Source of the DNA: Prevotella sp.
Lineage (GTDB): Bacteria; Bacteroidota; Bacteroidia; Bacteroidales; Bacteroidaceae
Reading direction: 5' to 3'
DNA: 56,165 nucleotides
NCBI GenBank assembly: GCA_017428055.1
Contig: JAFRRN010000048.1
Location: 1-56,165 of the forward strand
Below, one piece after another: positions 26,726 to 34,830 of this stretch (positions are counted from its first letter, which is position 1; every line of letters starts with the position of its first letter). The translations under genes were made by a program, and so were the position numbers. Below the pieces are notes generated by a model. The model was not told the origin of the DNA. It saw nothing but the letters and a program-made list of their open reading frames with translations, and searched no databases.

Positions 26726-27120
26726 TTCATAATGGTCTTATAGGTATTCCCACTCTTCTTCACCACATAGATACCATGGCTTAATATTGCTTGGGCATCA
26801 GAAAGGTTTTTGTATGTTCCTATCTTGCATCCTTCGATGCTATAGATTACATAGTCGCTTTCTTCTTCCGTAAACATGTTTCTGACGGCAGATGTAGCAG
26901 AAAAATACATCTTGTTCAGGTCTGTAAGGGCTATCGTTTTTGTTTCCCCATCCTGGCTGGCAATGAGGTTGCCATTATTAAAGGTGATGGTTGTTCCTGT
27001 TGCGGCGATGGTTGTGATGGTTCCGTCGGTCTGTTCGAAGGTCAGATATGGATATTCGTCAGCCATAACCCGTACTGATACCATAGCCATCAAAGCCACA
27101 AATAATACAAATCTTTTCAT
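26722..27120 (-). CDS. Small secreted protein sharing a module with its downstream neighbour
   Basis: 132 residues. Signal peptide 1-20 (ending VMA). Residues ~25-70 (TITTIAATGTTITFNNGNL, then TKTIALTDLNKMYFS) match the pattern of the N-terminal module of the downstream beta-helix protein. The C-terminus (GCKIGTYKNLSDAQAILSHGIYVVKKSGNT) looks like a type-A T9SS sorting tail. Function unknown. It overlaps the downstream gene by 4 nt and has its own -7 box at 27151-27158. Confidence 0.8.
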   Translation of the reverse strand: MKRFVLFVALMAMVSVRVMADEYPYLTFEQTDGTITTIAATGTTITFNNGNLIASQDGETKTIALTDLNKMYFSATSAVRNMFTEEESDYVIYSIEGCKIGTYKNLSDAQAILSHGIYVVKKSGNTYKTIMK

Positions 27121-27150
27121 GTTTTTAATTGTTAGTTATGTTAAGCCTTG

Positions 27151-27158
27151 CAAAAATA
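27151..27158 (-). promoter_or_regulatory. -7 element TATTTTTG for the secreted-protein/metF group
   Basis: On the minus strand, 30 bp upstream of the ATG at 27120, with a possible TTG 21 bp further up (27182-27180). Probably drives the two secreted-protein genes and, by read-through, metF-holB-ricT-gldH. Confidence 0.55.
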
Positions 27159-27215
27159 AGACAAAAAAACAATTGATGCAAATAAAGGATGCAAATGTAA
27201 TTGTTTTTTAACACT

Positions 27216-28616
27216 TTATGCCACATTGTCCATTCCCACGGAGAGGGTAGACTTCATCCATCTTCCTCGGAAAAGACGAATGAGGAACATGGTTCCACGG
27301 AATGTCAATTCCAGTGCCATGGCTGTCCAGACTCCTGCAAGTCCGTATTCTTTCGCCAATAGGGCAGCCACGGTGAGGCGTATACACCACATGCTTAAGA
27401 GGTTGATGATGGCGGGCTTGAAGGTGTCGCCAGCACCCACACAGACGCTGTATGTGACGATGGATGCCGCAAAGAAGGGCTCGGCGAAAGCCTCGATGCG
27501 TAGGCATTGCGCACCAAGGTCGCGGATGGCATCCACGGGGGTCATCAGTCCCATGAGTTGTGTGGCGGTGAGAAACATCACGAGTCCCATGACCGCCATG
27601 ACAACCATGCCCGAGAATACCGTCATCCGGGCAAAACTACGGCATAGGTCTTGTCGGTTGGCTCCCATGCTTTGCCCAACCAATGTCGTTGCTGCCTCGC
27701 CAATGCCATACCCAGGCATGTAGCATAGGCTCTCCGCTGTGATGGCGAAGGTGTTGGCGGCAATGGCAATGTTGCCAAGGGGTGCCACAATCATCGTGCT
27801 GACGATTTGCGCCCCACCCATGAGAATGTTTTGCGCTGCCATGGGGAGGCTGATTTTCGCAGCGTTTCGGATGTATTGCCAGTTGAGTTTCTCAATGGTC
27901 TTGTCGATATGGAGCGACAAGATATGGCTGCGGAAGACGGCGAAATAGGCTTGTATCGTCCCGCCGATGACGATGGCTGCCGCTGTTCCGAGCGCGACCC
28001 CCAACACGCCAAGGTGGAAAATGAAGATCAAGATATAGTTGAACACCACGTCCATCACGCACATGGCGATGCTCATGATGCTTGGTATGCGCATATTGCC
28101 AGAGCATTTGAGCATGGCTCCCGAGAGGTTTGACAATTGGAAGAAAGGCATGACGCACATGAATACCATGAAATAAATGGTGGCATCGCCCGCTATGTCT
28201 GCCTCGCCTCCCAACCAATAGGGTAGGCGATTTGAGATGAGAATGCCCACTATACCGATGACGATGCTCAATACCAATGAAAACCCCAATCCATGTCGAA
28301 AAACCGACCGGGCTTTCTTGAAGTCATTGGCACCGATGAAATGGGCGACCTGCACAGAGAAACCCATGGAAACGGCAGAGGTGAGGCTGCCAAATAGCCA
28401 GGTGGAAGACTCCACCAATCCACAAGCGGCAGAAGCTTCCACGCCGATGCGCCCCACCATGGCTTGGTCGATGAAGAACATCAATACGCTTGTGATTTGT
28501 GCGAGGATTGACGGGATGCTCAACCCAATGATCAAGTTGAGCTTGTCACCCGTGGATATTGGCGCACCTTGGCGGATGGCTTCCAATAAGATGTCGCTTT
28601 TCTTTCGTCTTGCCAT
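27216..28616 (-). CDS. MATE-family efflux transporter
   Basis: 466 residues, twelve predicted membrane helices in two halves. MATE features: IGLSIPSILAQITSVLMFFIDQAMVGRIG at the start (helix 1), then GFSVQVAHFIGANDFKKA, and the second-half repeat SLPMAAQNILMGGAQIVSTMI with TTLVGQSMGANRQDL. Na+- or H+-coupled export of cationic compounds is typical of the family; the substrate here is unknown. Single gene with its own promoter (28634-28664). Confidence 0.93.
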   Translation of the reverse strand: MARRKKSDILLEAIRQGAPISTGDKLNLIIGLSIPSILAQITSVLMFFIDQAMVGRIGVEASAACGLVESSTWLFGSLTSAVSMGFSVQVAHFIGANDFKKARSVFRHGLGFSLVLSIVIGIVGILISNRLPYWLGGEADIAGDATIYFMVFMCVMPFFQLSNLSGAMLKCSGNMRIPSIMSIAMCVMDVVFNYILIFIFHLGVLGVALGTAAAIVIGGTIQAYFAVFRSHILSLHIDKTIEKLNWQYIRNAAKISLPMAAQNILMGGAQIVSTMIVAPLGNIAIAANTFAITAESLCYMPGYGIGEAATTLVGQSMGANRQDLCRSFARMTVFSGMVVMAVMGLVMFLTATQLMGLMTPVDAIRDLGAQCLRIEAFAEPFFAASIVTYSVCVGAGDTFKPAIINLLSMWCIRLTVAALLAKEYGLAGVWTAMALELTFRGTMFLIRLFRGRWMKSTLSVGMDNVA

Positions 28617-28633
28617 AAGTCTTTTTCGTGGTG

Positions 28634-28664
28634 CAAAAATAACGCATTTACTCTAATCTCACAA
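28634..28664 (-). promoter_or_regulatory. Promoter of the MATE gene
   Basis: TATTTTTG (28641-28634 read on the minus strand) with TTG 20 bp upstream (28664-28662). The ATG at 28616 follows 17 bp after the -7 box. Confidence 0.65.
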
Positions 28665-28706
28665 GTGATTTGAGCGAATTATCGAGGTTGTCAGAGGGGA
28701 ATACAT

Positions 28707-28740
28707 AAAAATAGCGGCTCGAACTTTCGTCCGGGCCGCT
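28707..28740 (-). terminator. Rho-independent terminator of the short 29-kb transcript
   Basis: Arms AGCGGC/GCCGCT at 28713-28718 and 28735-28740, with a nested CGAA-CT-TTCG. On the minus strand they are followed by A and TTTTT (28711-28707). It lies about 47 bp after the stop of the 27-codon ORF and upstream of the MATE promoter, so it closes a transcript coming from 29.05 kb. Confidence 0.7.
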
Positions 28741-28786
28741 TCCTGAATATCAATTTTTTACTTTTTCCTGAAAATGTGTGGATGTC

Positions 28787-28870
28787 TTAACGACTTTCCG
28801 TAGAACGGTCCACAAACAAGATCACTGCTGTCGTGATCATGAATAATACACAAAAACCTGTAATAGTCAT
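28787..28870 (-). CDS. 27-residue putative membrane microprotein
   Basis: An ATG-to-TAA frame of 27 codons: residues 3-19 are hydrophobic (ITGFCVLFMITTAVILF) and the tail is charged (VDRSTESR), as expected for a single-span membrane peptide. It is preceded by an A/G-rich stretch (GGGTAAAAAG). It sits alone in a unit with its own promoter (29050-29081) and terminator (28707-28740). An internal GATCAC/GTGATC dyad lies within the frame. No homologue is recognised; it may be a peptide gene, or the transcript may act as an RNA. Confidence 0.5.
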   Translation of the reverse strand: MTITGFCVLFMITTAVILFVDRSTESR

Positions 28871-29049
28871 CTTTTTACCCTTTCTTACTTTAAATTAAAC
28901 ATTGCCCGAGCTTCACAGCTTGAGGCGTTACCTGATACAATCTTTATTACTAACAAACTAAAAACCTAATGGAAATTGAAGTTATCTCTATTTCTTTTCT
29001 TATGCTTTCACCATTCTCTCAAAGATCTCCTTTGTTCTTTTTGACGATG

Positions 29050-29081
29050 CAAAGGTACGACTGTTTGCGTACACAGCCAAA
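29050..29081 (-). promoter_or_regulatory. Promoter of the short 29-kb transcript
   Basis: Minus-strand TTTG (29081-29078), 20 bp, then TACCTTTG (29057-29050): one of the best consensus promoters in the window. No ordinary gene follows; transcription would run ~170 nt to the 27-codon ORF and stop at 28.7 kb. Confidence 0.75.
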
Positions 29082-29165
29082 CTTTTTCATGTCAAAAGTA
29101 GGGAAAGAGGGGTGCTTTTTGATATAAATCAATCGGTGTGTGCGAACACAATGCCGTTTTTAGGC

Positions 29166-29208
29166 AAAAAAGAAACATGGACGACATCGCAGAAATGCCG
29201 TCCATGTT
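29166..29208 (-). terminator. Terminator of the glyS-FKBP operon
   Basis: A perfect 10-bp inverted repeat, AACATGGACG (29174-29183) and CGTCCATGTT (29199-29208), followed on the minus strand by a T-rich run (TTCTTTTTT). It starts 20 bp after the FKBP stop. Confidence 0.8.
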
Positions 29209-29227
29209 ATATATAAATAATGTGTAG

Positions 29228-29902
29228 TTACTCTATCCAACCTCCATTTCTCTTGGCTTGGAACGGGGGAGGGGTCGCCCCGGCGCGGTAATATGACACC
29301 AATGAGATGTTGAAGATAAGCGTCGAATACCCTGGAATCTCCTGTGTCCCACTGGAATTGGTCGTTCCTGTGCTGCCGTATGCCAGTTGGTGGGGGACGT
29401 AAATCTCCCATTTATCGCCGATGTGCATGTTCATTACGGCGGTAGCAAAGCCGTCTGTCAAGCTTGAACAGCACAAGGTGGACGGTCGTGACGTGGAAGA
29501 ATCGAATGTGCCATAATAGGATTTGTCAAATGTGTAACCCGATGGGAAGGAGGCGGAAGGCAATAGTTTCCCCGAATAATGTACTCTCACAGAGTCAGTG
29601 AATAAGGGGCAACCAGAGCCATTACCTCGTTCCAGCACATGGACAATGATATGATTTTCGGGTCTTGTGGCAACGCTTTCTTCCAGAGACCATTTCTTGA
29701 TGATCATCCAACTGTTATCGCCAGCGGCAATTTTCTGCGTTGTTTGTGAATATAGGTTGTTGAAATAAGACTCATTTGTCTCCTGCCAATTGGCAAATTC
29801 CTCCACGCTGTCATCATTCTCCTTGCAAGAAGAAAGGGCGAAGAGGGCTATCAAACATATCAATGAGCCCCATTCTTTCCATCTTTTCGTTCTTCCTATC
29901 AT
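29228..29902 (-). CDS. FKBP-type peptidyl-prolyl isomerase lipoprotein
   Basis: 224 residues from the ATG at 29902; an in-frame GTG at 29911 is possible. Signal peptide with lipobox FALSSC, so membrane-attached. The C-terminal FKBP domain (~90-205) shows VRVHYSGKLLPS, YTFDKSYYG, DGFATAVMNMHIGDKWEIYVPHQLAYGSTG and TLIFNISLV. The usual inserted F/Y active-site pattern is only partly kept. Catalyses proline isomerisation in the periplasm or acts as a chaperone. It follows glyS by 22 nt and ends at a terminator. Confidence 0.88.
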   Translation of the reverse strand: MIGRTKRWKEWGSLICLIALFALSSCKENDDSVEEFANWQETNESYFNNLYSQTTQKIAAGDNSWMIIKKWSLEESVATRPENHIIVHVLERGNGSGCPLFTDSVRVHYSGKLLPSASFPSGYTFDKSYYGTFDSSTSRPSTLCCSSLTDGFATAVMNMHIGDKWEIYVPHQLAYGSTGTTNSSGTQEIPGYSTLIFNISLVSYYRAGATPPPFQAKRNGGWIE

Positions 29903-29924
29903 AAGGAACACATTATTATATTAT

Positions 29925-31466
29925 TTATTGTAATTTCTTCAGGAGACTTGAAATGCTCACCTGGTCCTCAATCAAGGAGCGTAACTCACTGATGGCAACA
30001 CGCTTTTGCTCCATCGTGTCACGGAAACGAACCGTCACGCAATTGTCATTCAACGTGTCATGGTCAACGGTCACGCAGAATGGTGTACCGATGGCATCAT
30101 GGCGGCGGTAACGCTTGCCGATGGTGTCTTTCTCCTCATAATGGGTATTGAAATGGAACTTCAGCTCGTTCACAATCTCACGTGCCTTCTCAGGCAGCCC
30201 GTCTTTTTTCACCAAGGGGAACACGGCGCATTTCACGGGAGCCAACGCTGCGGGTAGTTTCATCACCACACGTGTCTCTCCATTCTCCAGTTTCTCCTCC
30301 TCGTATGAATGGCAGACGATGGAAAGGAACATACGGTCTACGCCGATGGAGGTCTCTATCACGTATGGTACATAGCTCTCGTTGGTCTGTGGGTCGAAAT
30401 ATTTGATGCTCTTACCCGAATATTTCTCATGTTGTGAGAGGTCGAAGTTGGTGCGGCTGTGGATGCCTTCCACTTCTTTGAAGCCGAAGGGCATCTTAAA
30501 CTCTATGTCCGTGGCTGCATTGGCATAATGTGCCAGTTTGTCATGGTCGTGGAAACGATAGTTCTCTGCGCCGAATCCCAATGCCTGGTGCCAAGCCATA
30601 CGTGTCTGTTTCCATTTGGGGAACCAGTCGAGTTCCGTGCCGGGCTTCACGAAGAACTGCATCTCCATCTGCTCAAACTCGCGCATACGGAAGATGAACT
30701 GGCGGGCGACAATCTCATTGCGGAATGCCTTGCCGATCTGGGCGATACCGAAAGGAATCTTCATACGACCCGTCTTCTGTACGTTCAGGTAGTTGACAAA
30801 GATACCTTGTGCAGTTTCCGGGCGGAGGTACACCTTCATCGACGCATCGGCTGACGCGCCCATCTCCGTGGAGAACATCAAGTTGAACTGGCGTACGTCA
30901 GTCCAATTCTTTGTCCCGCTGATAGGGTCAACTATCTCTTCATCGATGATGATTTGTTTCAAAGCCTCAAGATCCGGACCTTGCATCGCCTCGGCGAAAC
31001 GCTCATGCAGGGCATCGCGCTTGGCTTTCGTCTCTGCCACGCGGGGAGAGGTTTCCAAATATTTTGCCTCGTCGAAGGCATCGCCAAAGCGTTTGCGGGC
31101 CTTTTCCACCTCCTTTTGGATCTTATCGTCATACTTGGCGATTTGTTCCTCAATGAGCACATCGGCACGATAGCGCTTTTTTGAGTCGCGGTTGTCGATG
31201 AGGGGGTCATTGAAAGCGTCCACGTGTCCGCTGGCTTTCCATATTGTCGGGTGCATGAAGATGGCGGAGTCGATGCCCACGATGTTCTCATGGAGCAAAA
31301 CCATGCTCTTCCACCAATACTGCTTGATGTTGTTTTTCAGTTCCACGCCGTTCTGTCCGTAGTCGTAAACGGCTGCCAATCCATCATAAATCTCACTACT
31401 TGGGAAGACAAAACCATATTCCTTGCAATGGCTGATAATCTTCTTGAAAACGTCTTCTTGTGCCAT
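29925..31466 (-). CDS. glyS: Glycyl-tRNA synthetase, single-chain type
   Basis: 513 residues from the Met at 31466; the Met at 31499 lies within the -7 box (31497-31504). Class II synthetase of the alpha2 type: YGFVFPSSEIYDGLAAVYDYGQNG at the start, motif 2 region GIAQIGKAFRNEI, FIFRMREFEQMEMQFFV, HYANAATDIEF, GIDRM-like motif 3 (GVDRMFLS) and an anticodon-binding domain at ~400-513. Attaches glycine to tRNA-Gly. Together with the FKBP gene it forms a two-gene unit. Confidence 0.96.
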   Translation of the reverse strand: MAQEDVFKKIISHCKEYGFVFPSSEIYDGLAAVYDYGQNGVELKNNIKQYWWKSMVLLHENIVGIDSAIFMHPTIWKASGHVDAFNDPLIDNRDSKKRYRADVLIEEQIAKYDDKIQKEVEKARKRFGDAFDEAKYLETSPRVAETKAKRDALHERFAEAMQGPDLEALKQIIIDEEIVDPISGTKNWTDVRQFNLMFSTEMGASADASMKVYLRPETAQGIFVNYLNVQKTGRMKIPFGIAQIGKAFRNEIVARQFIFRMREFEQMEMQFFVKPGTELDWFPKWKQTRMAWHQALGFGAENYRFHDHDKLAHYANAATDIEFKMPFGFKEVEGIHSRTNFDLSQHEKYSGKSIKYFDPQTNESYVPYVIETSIGVDRMFLSIVCHSYEEEKLENGETRVVMKLPAALAPVKCAVFPLVKKDGLPEKAREIVNELKFHFNTHYEEKDTIGKRYRRHDAIGTPFCVTVDHDTLNDNCVTVRFRDTMEQKRVAISELRSLIEDQVSISSLLKKLQ

Positions 31467-31496
31467 ATAAATGTCTGTTATTTGCGATATTGGCTG

Positions 31497-31504
31497 CAAA
31501 TTTA
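31497..31504 (-). promoter_or_regulatory. -7 element TAAATTTG of glyS
   Basis: Minus-strand TAnnTTTG match, 30 bp before the glyS ATG at 31466. It overlaps the upstream in-frame ATG (31499) and so decides the start. No clear -33 element. Confidence 0.6.
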
Positions 31505-31588
31505 CGACTTTTTTCCGAATAAATGTACCTTATTTATTTAATAATTGTCAATAATACATCATGTTCAAGGGATTGCATGGTGTCACCC

Positions 31589-31619
31589 TTGGCACTTTGT
31601 ATTCTTTTTCCTATCTTTG
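31589..31619 (+). promoter_or_regulatory. Promoter of the lipoprotein gene at 31.7 kb
   Basis: TTG at 31589-31591, 20 bp, TATCTTTG at 31612-31619. The ATG at 31679 follows ~60 bp downstream. Confidence 0.65.
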
Positions 31620-31678
31620 TTAGCGATTTTTCATGTTTTTAATTATACAAAAGTTATATTCCATTAATAGAGTTGACT

Positions 31679-32953
31679 ATGAAGAAGAAAGTGAAATTGG
31701 GGATGATTCCCCTCGTGTTCCTATCGGTTTGCTGCTTGCTGGCCTCATGTATCGGCGGCAAGGACAAGGTTGGGTTGAAAAATGTTTGTGGCACATTGGA
31801 TGGCCCGCTTGCAGAGGATTCCATCCCTGCGAGTCTCCAGCAGGCAATGGACCATGCCCTCAAGTTTCACCAACATGAAATCATGAACGATGAGGCAAAC
31901 GAAGTGAGCGTATGGAGTCTTGACGAGATCGACGAACTGTCCACTGAAGGCTTTGGAATCACGGTCGTAAAAGGAGCCAAGTCTACTACCTTCCCACAAA
32001 TCCGCAATGTGCGCCAGCCCAAGGCACGTTATGAGAGTGCCACGGGCGATTTGTGGCTTGCTACCAGTGCAATGGAAGGGACCGGTGTGCAGGTGGAGCG
32101 TCTTTACCAGATACGTTTCCAGGAAGACGGGCAAGCCACTATCGTCTCCACCATCGACCCATACGACATCCAGCAAGCCCTTTGCCAACGCTTGGGATAT
32201 TCTGTTGAGGGGCAGAACATCATACTTTTCATCGACCAACAACCGGTTGACTCCATGAAAAATACCGTGGGCGACATGGGGGCTTTTGATGATGATGCTC
32301 TATGGATAGGTGAGCAAATCAGTTATGACCTTAGCCATCCGCAGCCCCGTGTCGCTATTGTTCCTGGTGTTAAGTTCGTGACAGGACTGGTGTTGCATTA
32401 TGACGATAGCCCTGCTTTGATTGCTACTTTCGAAAAGGATGAAAATGGAAAGCTTACCCTTTCTGACATCAAGGTGAAAAAGGAAACGACCTATTTCCCT
32501 GCCATCAATCGCTATTTTGTCAACGAGATTGGCAAGGCGTATGCCGAAGCCGAATACTGTGTGCCTTTCCATACCATCGTGGGAGTGGACGATAGCGACG
32601 CAGAGGACATCAAGGTGTGGGGCGACTTCTGGGTGTTCAACTACAATCAAGTTGGCGACACCTTGAAAACAGTCTCTGGTGGAAGCCATCCTGGAATGTT
32701 GCACATCCGACAAACCGATACCGGCTATGAGGTAACGGCATTCGACCAGGTGGAGGACGGCTCCCAGCTCCTGCCGAGTGCCAAGCGTATCTTTGGCGAT
32801 AAGTACGACGATTTCCATGCCATCAACAGCGACGGGCAGAAACGCGAGAAAGCCCGCACAGAGGGGTTGGCGAACTATGTGATGACGCATAACCTCTCCG
32901 CCACCATATATCAAGACTATGGCTGGCCCGCCAAGAAGATAACGCTTGAATAG
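31679..32953 (+). CDS. Lipoprotein of unknown function
   Basis: 424 residues from the ATG at 31679. Signal peptide 1-24 with lipobox LLASC, followed by IGGKDK, so a lipoprotein. The mature part has mixed strands and helices with no domain I recognise: VSVWSLDEIDELSTEGFGITVV, a repeated-looking central part, and a C-terminal TIYQDYGWPAKKITL. Monocistronic: promoter at 31589-31619, hairpin terminator at 32959-32990. It is convergent with the DUF262 gene. Confidence 0.8.
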   Translation: MKKKVKLGMIPLVFLSVCCLLASCIGGKDKVGLKNVCGTLDGPLAEDSIPASLQQAMDHALKFHQHEIMNDEANEVSVWSLDEIDELSTEGFGITVVKGAKSTTFPQIRNVRQPKARYESATGDLWLATSAMEGTGVQVERLYQIRFQEDGQATIVSTIDPYDIQQALCQRLGYSVEGQNIILFIDQQPVDSMKNTVGDMGAFDDDALWIGEQISYDLSHPQPRVAIVPGVKFVTGLVLHYDDSPALIATFEKDENGKLTLSDIKVKKETTYFPAINRYFVNEIGKAYAEAEYCVPFHTIVGVDDSDAEDIKVWGDFWVFNYNQVGDTLKTVSGGSHPGMLHIRQTDTGYEVTAFDQVEDGSQLLPSAKRIFGDKYDDFHAINSDGQKREKARTEGLANYVMTHNLSATIYQDYGWPAKKITLE

Positions 32954-32958
32954 GGAAA

Positions 32959-32990
32959 GGGCGAAAGGGGCTATCTGTTCCCTTTCGCCC
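32959..32990. terminator. Bidirectional hairpin at a convergent junction
   Basis: A perfect 11-bp inverted repeat, GGGCGAAAGGG (32959-32969) and CCCTTTCGCCC (32980-32990), with a 10-nt loop. The loop contains the stop codon of the DUF262-HNH gene (32971-32973), and one arm is its last coding codons. Serves the lipoprotein on + and possibly DUF262 on -. No long T-run follows on either side. Confidence 0.65.
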
Positions 32991-33981
32991 TGTTGTGTGC
33001 CTTGCACAGCATCTGGCAGTTCTCGATGCTCGTCGCGCCGCCCTTGCTCCAAGCCGTCACGTGGTCGGCATCCATTTCCGATGCCTTGTAGATCCTTGTG
33101 CGGACGTTTTCATGCCCCTTGGCGCATTCCGGGCAATTGGAGATGCCTTGCCTCTTCGCCTCGTTGGTCTGCCTGGCGTAGACCGTCCGCTTGGTGTTTT
33201 CGTCAAAGAGGCGGATGTTCAGCAACCGCTTGTCCACCTCCCCGCCAAGCACATATTCGAAGATGCCCTTTTTGTTGGTGACAAACTCATCGGCATAGAG
33301 TTCGTCCACCCGTTGCCGCAAGACGGCAGGGTTGTACGAGCGGGTATGGTACAGTTCGTACAACATGCCCCATTCCAGCCCCCGCATCTCGCCCTTTGGT
33401 TCGCCGAACAGGGTCTTTGCCCATTCGATGACGGTGTCGAAATAGGTCTTCAGCTCCTCGATGCAGCGGTCTTGCCTGTGCTGGCTCATGTAGCCGCCGA
33501 TGTTTTCCTCGCCTTTCGCCACCCACGCGAGAGCTGTGTGCAGGATGTCCTGTCGGTTGGCGTTGCCGCTGACGTAGCATCCCCATTTCTGCATTTGCGG
33601 GTTGCGTGAGTTGCTGAATGTCGCTTTTGCCAGCGTCACGAAAGGCCCGGAGTATGTGGCGTTGAGCAACTCCTGCTTGTTCAACGGCACTCCTGCGATG
33701 TTGATGGTCTCAAACCATTCCTTGATTTCCTTTTCCGTGCCGTTGCAAATATAGACGAGCAGTCGGTAGTTGAGGATTTTCTCCCACTCCTCCGCCGTCA
33801 GTCCCGTAAAGTATTGTTCCATGCCAAACTTGTCCTTGATGGCGAACTTCTCCGTCACGAAACGCCCGATGCTCGTGATGCGCTGCTGCCCGTCGAGAAT
33901 CTCGTAGCGTCCCGCCTCGGGATCATTGAAGTAAATCAGCCCGATGGGATAGTCTTTCAACATGCTGTCGATGACCGCCAT
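32971..33981 (-). pseudogene. DUF262-HNH endonuclease-like protein, 5' truncated
   Basis: 336 residues from the first Met at 33981. The DUF262 domain carries [12 protein letters not shown] (the DGQQR NTP-motif) and [24 protein letters not shown]; the C-terminal HNH shows CPECAKGH, then [27 protein letters not shown]. The frame stays open 27 codons further upstream and encodes the conserved PEYQRNYLY segment. It then meets TAG at 34065-34063 with no ATG/GTG/TTG in between. Compared with the intact paralogue at 54963, about 30 N-terminal residues are missing. It is a truncated gene, or it starts at an unusual codon. Similar proteins (GmrSD/SspE-like) are nucleases that attack modified DNA. Confidence 0.7.
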
Positions 33982-34087
33982 CTCTTTCTTGCCGTCGTTC
34001 TCGGCATAGAGGTAGTTGCGTTGGTATTCGGGTTGTGGGTTCCAATTCGTGTCGCAGTGTGTCTAAAATATGGCTTTTTTGATGAAA

Positions 34088-34771
34088 CTACTGAGGTGAA
34101 TAATGCGGAGACAAGTTGCGATAAAGGTCGTAACCGCCTGTATCTGATGGAAAAATAATGGTGTCGATGAAATACAGATGGCCATCACCGCCAACAAGTA
34201 CATTACCGTCTACGGCATCAAAGATGTCGTGCTGCCCATTGGTGTAGTATGCGCCATCATCCTTTGGATGAAATCCCAAACGAATAAACTCATTGTTTAT
34301 TTCCTCTTTGGTTGCCAAGCGGGCATTCGCAACAAATTGCTGTACCAAGGCTGCACAAACCTTTCCATCGCGGTTTTCGGCAAATCCAATCAAACGATAT
34401 GCACAGTCGGGAAAATAATAGTTGTGCGCTTTGATACGCTCAAAGAACGGGGTGAGGTTGTCGTCAGAATAACGGAAGTCGTTCAGCTTGATGATTTCAC
34501 TTAAGTTTGGCGACAAATAGGTCTCGTTTTCTGACCCCCGGTCGAAAAAGTCGCCAAAAACCCTGCGGTCTTCAAACCAGCATCCTTGCTCCATTGCCCA
34601 TTGGCGAAGCTTCACCAATTGGACAGATTTGCAAGCCGTTGTTCCCGCAAGAGCCTCAATTGATTCAAGCACTCCTTGCGCGAAAGCGGATGCGCTCTCC
34701 AATATGCCATACTCTCCTTTTTCTCGGCATTCACCTTCTTGTGATAGTCGTTCAGCTTTATCTCCATTCAT
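34088..34771 (-). CDS. Kinase-fold protein resembling polyvalent-protein kinases
   Basis: 227 residues from the Met at 34771; the upstream Met (34804) overlaps a -7 box. A recognisable pattern is RGSENETYL, then EIIKLND (candidate ATP-binding Lys), YRLIGFAENRDGKVCAALVQQFV, ATKEEINNEFIRLGF, DAVDGNVL (Asp/Asn catalytic-loop-like) and FIDTIIF (metal-Asp-like). This matches the small kinase-like family seen in polyvalent proteins of phages and conjugative elements. I infer the family from motif order only. It lies between the EcoRI-type methylase and DUF262-HNH genes, all on the minus strand. Confidence 0.55.
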   Translation of the reverse strand: MNGDKAERLSQEGECREKGEYGILESASAFAQGVLESIEALAGTTACKSVQLVKLRQWAMEQGCWFEDRRVFGDFFDRGSENETYLSPNLSEIIKLNDFRYSDDNLTPFFERIKAHNYYFPDCAYRLIGFAENRDGKVCAALVQQFVANARLATKEEINNEFIRLGFHPKDDGAYYTNGQHDIFDAVDGNVLVGGDGHLYFIDTIIFPSDTGGYDLYRNLSPHYSPQ

Positions 34772-34794
34772 TCTGGCTTTAATAATTACTTTGC

Positions 34795-34802
34795 AAATGT
34801 AC
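34795..34802 (-). promoter_or_regulatory. -7 element TACATTTG of the kinase-fold gene
   Basis: Minus-strand box 23 bp before the Met at 34771 and 28 bp after the methylase stop. It suggests the kinase-fold gene can be transcribed independently of the methylase. Confidence 0.55.
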
Positions 34803-34830
34803 AAATAATTCTTGAAAATGCAAAAAACTG

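Noticed and set aside
28617-29227. Structured housekeeping RNA (6S, tmRNA, RNase P) in the gap near 29 kb
   Set aside because: None of the conserved cores of these RNAs is visible; the transcript is short and carries a 27-codon frame.
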